From Rhodospirillaceae bacterium (GTDB taxonomy: Bacteria > Pseudomonadota > Alphaproteobacteria > Rhodospirillales > JABHCV01), in NCBI GenBank assembly GCA_018662005.1, contig JABJHA010000010.1:1-64000 (forward strand): a stretch of 64,000 nt of DNA, given 5' to 3'. The notes beneath the pieces were generated by a model. It did not search any database and had not been told where the DNA came from. It saw only the letters and a program-made list of their open reading frames with translations. The translations under genes and the position numbers were made by a program. Shown here piece after piece: positions 62,869 to 64,000 of the stretch (within the stretch, counting starts at the first letter, position 1; each line of letters begins with the position of its first letter).

Positions 62869-62914
62869 GGCGGGCTAAAGGATATTCCTTAGCCCGCCTT
62901 GCCGGTGTTTTTTC
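62869..62914 (+). terminator. Rho-independent terminator after rplS
   Basis: GGCGGGCTAA (62869-62878) pairs perfectly with TTAGCCCGCC (62889-62898), extended inward by GGA/TCC. TTTTTT follows at ~62908-62913. The T-run is slightly distant from the stem. It ends the ffh-rplS transcript before leuC. Confidence 0.8.
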
Positions 62915-62942
62915 AAACACGAAACGGGAAGCCTTGATCACG

Positions 62943-64000
62943 ATGGCTGATACACTGTTCGATAAAATCTGGAAAAACCACGTCGTCGATGTTCAGGACG
63001 ACGGAACCAGTCTCATCTACATTGACCGCCATCTGGTCCATGAAGTCACCAGCCCGCAGGCTTTTGAGGGTTTGGAAAATAACGGACGCAGCGTTCGCAA
63101 CACCCAAGCCACCCTGGCCGTTGCCGATCACAACGTACCGACCATTGATCGCGATAAAGGCATCATTGAAGAACAGTCGCGCATTCAGGTTGAAACCCTT
63201 GAGGCCAATTGCGCAAAATTCAATGTGCCGTATCTGTCCATGGATGATATCCGCCAGGGCGTCGTCCATATCATTGGCCCCGAACAGGGCTTCACCCTGC
63301 CCGGTACGACCATCGTTTGCGGCGACAGCCACACGGCCACCCATGGTGCTTTCGGGGCGCTTGCCTTCGGTATTGGCACATCGGAAGTCGAACACGTGCT
63401 GGCGACCCAGACGTTGTTGCAGAAGCCTGCCAAAAACATGCGCTTTAACATTACCGGCAGCCTGCCGGCTGGCGTTTCGGCCAAGGATCTGATCCTCGCC
63501 ATGATTGGCAAAATAGGCACCGCTGGCGGCACCGGCTACGTGATCGAATATACCGGCGAGGCTATTGAAGCCCTGTCCATGGAAGGCCGCATGACGGTCT
63601 GCAACATGACCATCGAGGCTGGCGCCCGGGCCGGATTGATTGCACCCGACGAGACCACCTTCGCGTATCTTATGGGCCGCCCGATGGCGCCCAAGGGCGG
63701 CAACTGGGAAGCTGCTATCACGTACTGGAAGTCACTGGTCACTGACGAGGGGGCTACCTACGACGCTGAAATCACCCTTGATGCCGGCAGCCTGATCCCG
63801 CAAGTCACCTGGGGCACATCGCCCGAAGACGTGCTGCCGATTTCAGGCTCCGTTCCCGATCCTGCTGATGAGCCGGATGAAGGCAAACGCAAGGCCATCG
63901 TCCGCTCGCTGGAATACATGGGACTTGAGGCGGGAACGCTTCTCGAAGATATCGCGGTCGACCGGGTCTTTATCGGTTCGTGCACCAACGGACGTATCGA
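62943..64000 (+). CDS. leuC: 3-isopropylmalate dehydratase large subunit (partial)
   Basis: The gene starts at ATG 62943 ([15 protein letters not shown]) and is open to the right edge, so the last ~115 residues are missing. It is homologous to aconitase. [35 protein letters not shown] is the LeuC signature, and the visible end [10 protein letters not shown] holds the first Fe-S cysteine. With LeuD it isomerises 2- to 3-isopropylmalate in leucine synthesis. leuD and leuB would be expected beyond the window. Confidence 0.96.
   Translation, partial: MADTLFDKIWKNHVVDVQDDGTSLIYIDRHLVHEVTSPQAFEGLENNGRSVRNTQATLAVADHNVPTIDRDKGIIEEQSRIQVETLEANCAKFNVPYLSMDDIRQGVVHIIGPEQGFTLPGTTIVCGDSHTATHGAFGALAFGIGTSEVEHVLATQTLLQKPAKNMRFNITGSLPAGVSAKDLILAMIGKIGTAGGTGYVIEYTGEAIEALSMEGRMTVCNMTIEAGARAGLIAPDETTFAYLMGRPMAPKGGNWEAAITYWKSLVTDEGATYDAEITLDAGSLIPQVTWGTSPEDVLPISGSVPDPADEPDEGKRKAIVRSLEYMGLEAGTLLEDIAVDRVFIGSCTNGRI

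Overview
The window reads as chromosome of an alphaproteobacterium, most likely a free-living member of the Rhodospirillales or a close relative. Four things support this. The ffh-rpsP-rimM-trmD-rplS-leuC run stands beside an opposing dapF-mtaB-ftsY run. A Suv3-like helicase, an S4 protein, a 7Fe ferredoxin and a CarD factor lie close together. There is a complete System I cytochrome c maturation locus. Many ATGA stop/start overlaps and a moderately high GC content (judged by eye) are also typical. No rRNA, tRNA, CRISPR array, insertion sequence or prophage was seen.

Layout. Positions 1-4.6 kb hold the tail of an EAL-like protein, a PagL-type lipid A deacylase, proline iminopeptidase, an OsmC protein, a nuclease-fold protein lacking two catalytic residues, and an M48 lipoprotein peptidase. 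Positions 4.7-17.5 kb hold housekeeping and stress genes: CarD, ferredoxin, TerB and TerC proteins, S4 protein and helicase, Pcm, HtpG, YchJ, an EamA transporter, an alkylation-repair pair (Ada/AlkA fusion plus Ogt) and a DUF1223 protein. Positions 17.6-22 kb hold a class V aminotransferase and aconitase A. Positions 22-30.5 kb form one catabolic uptake operon: acyl-CoA ligase, a five-component branched-chain-type ABC importer and a PaaK-like protein. A perfect 16-bp palindrome precedes it, and the first gene seems to start at AUU. Positions 30.7-34.5 kb hold a hydrolase/OsmC fusion and a two-component flavin monooxygenase-like pair divergent from an HxlR regulator with an extra C-terminal domain.

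Positions 34.8-41.8 kb hold ccmABCDEFGHI, with ccmD only 57 codons long. Positions 41.8-48.8 kb hold a redox cluster. On the minus strand are a cytochrome b fused to a diheme cytochrome c, an SHP-type cytochrome, a second diheme cytochrome c, a methyltransferase and two membrane proteins. On the plus strand are a second cytochrome b, a PepSY protein, a response regulator and a histidine kinase. The adjacent ccm locus would supply haem attachment for these cytochromes. Positions 48.9-54.4 kb hold pgk, a degenerate chemoreceptor, two small proteins around a strongly folding intergenic region, and a secreted subtilase. Positions 54.4-64 kb hold the translation and protein-targeting block and leuC, which runs off the end.

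The least explained elements are two candidate noncoding RNAs. One (about 34.60-34.76 kb) has three C-rich loops and ends in a clear terminator. The other (about 52.48-52.68 kb) has several nested perfect stems. The SHP/diheme-cytochrome cluster with its own PepSY two-component system is the best candidate for an incompletely described system.
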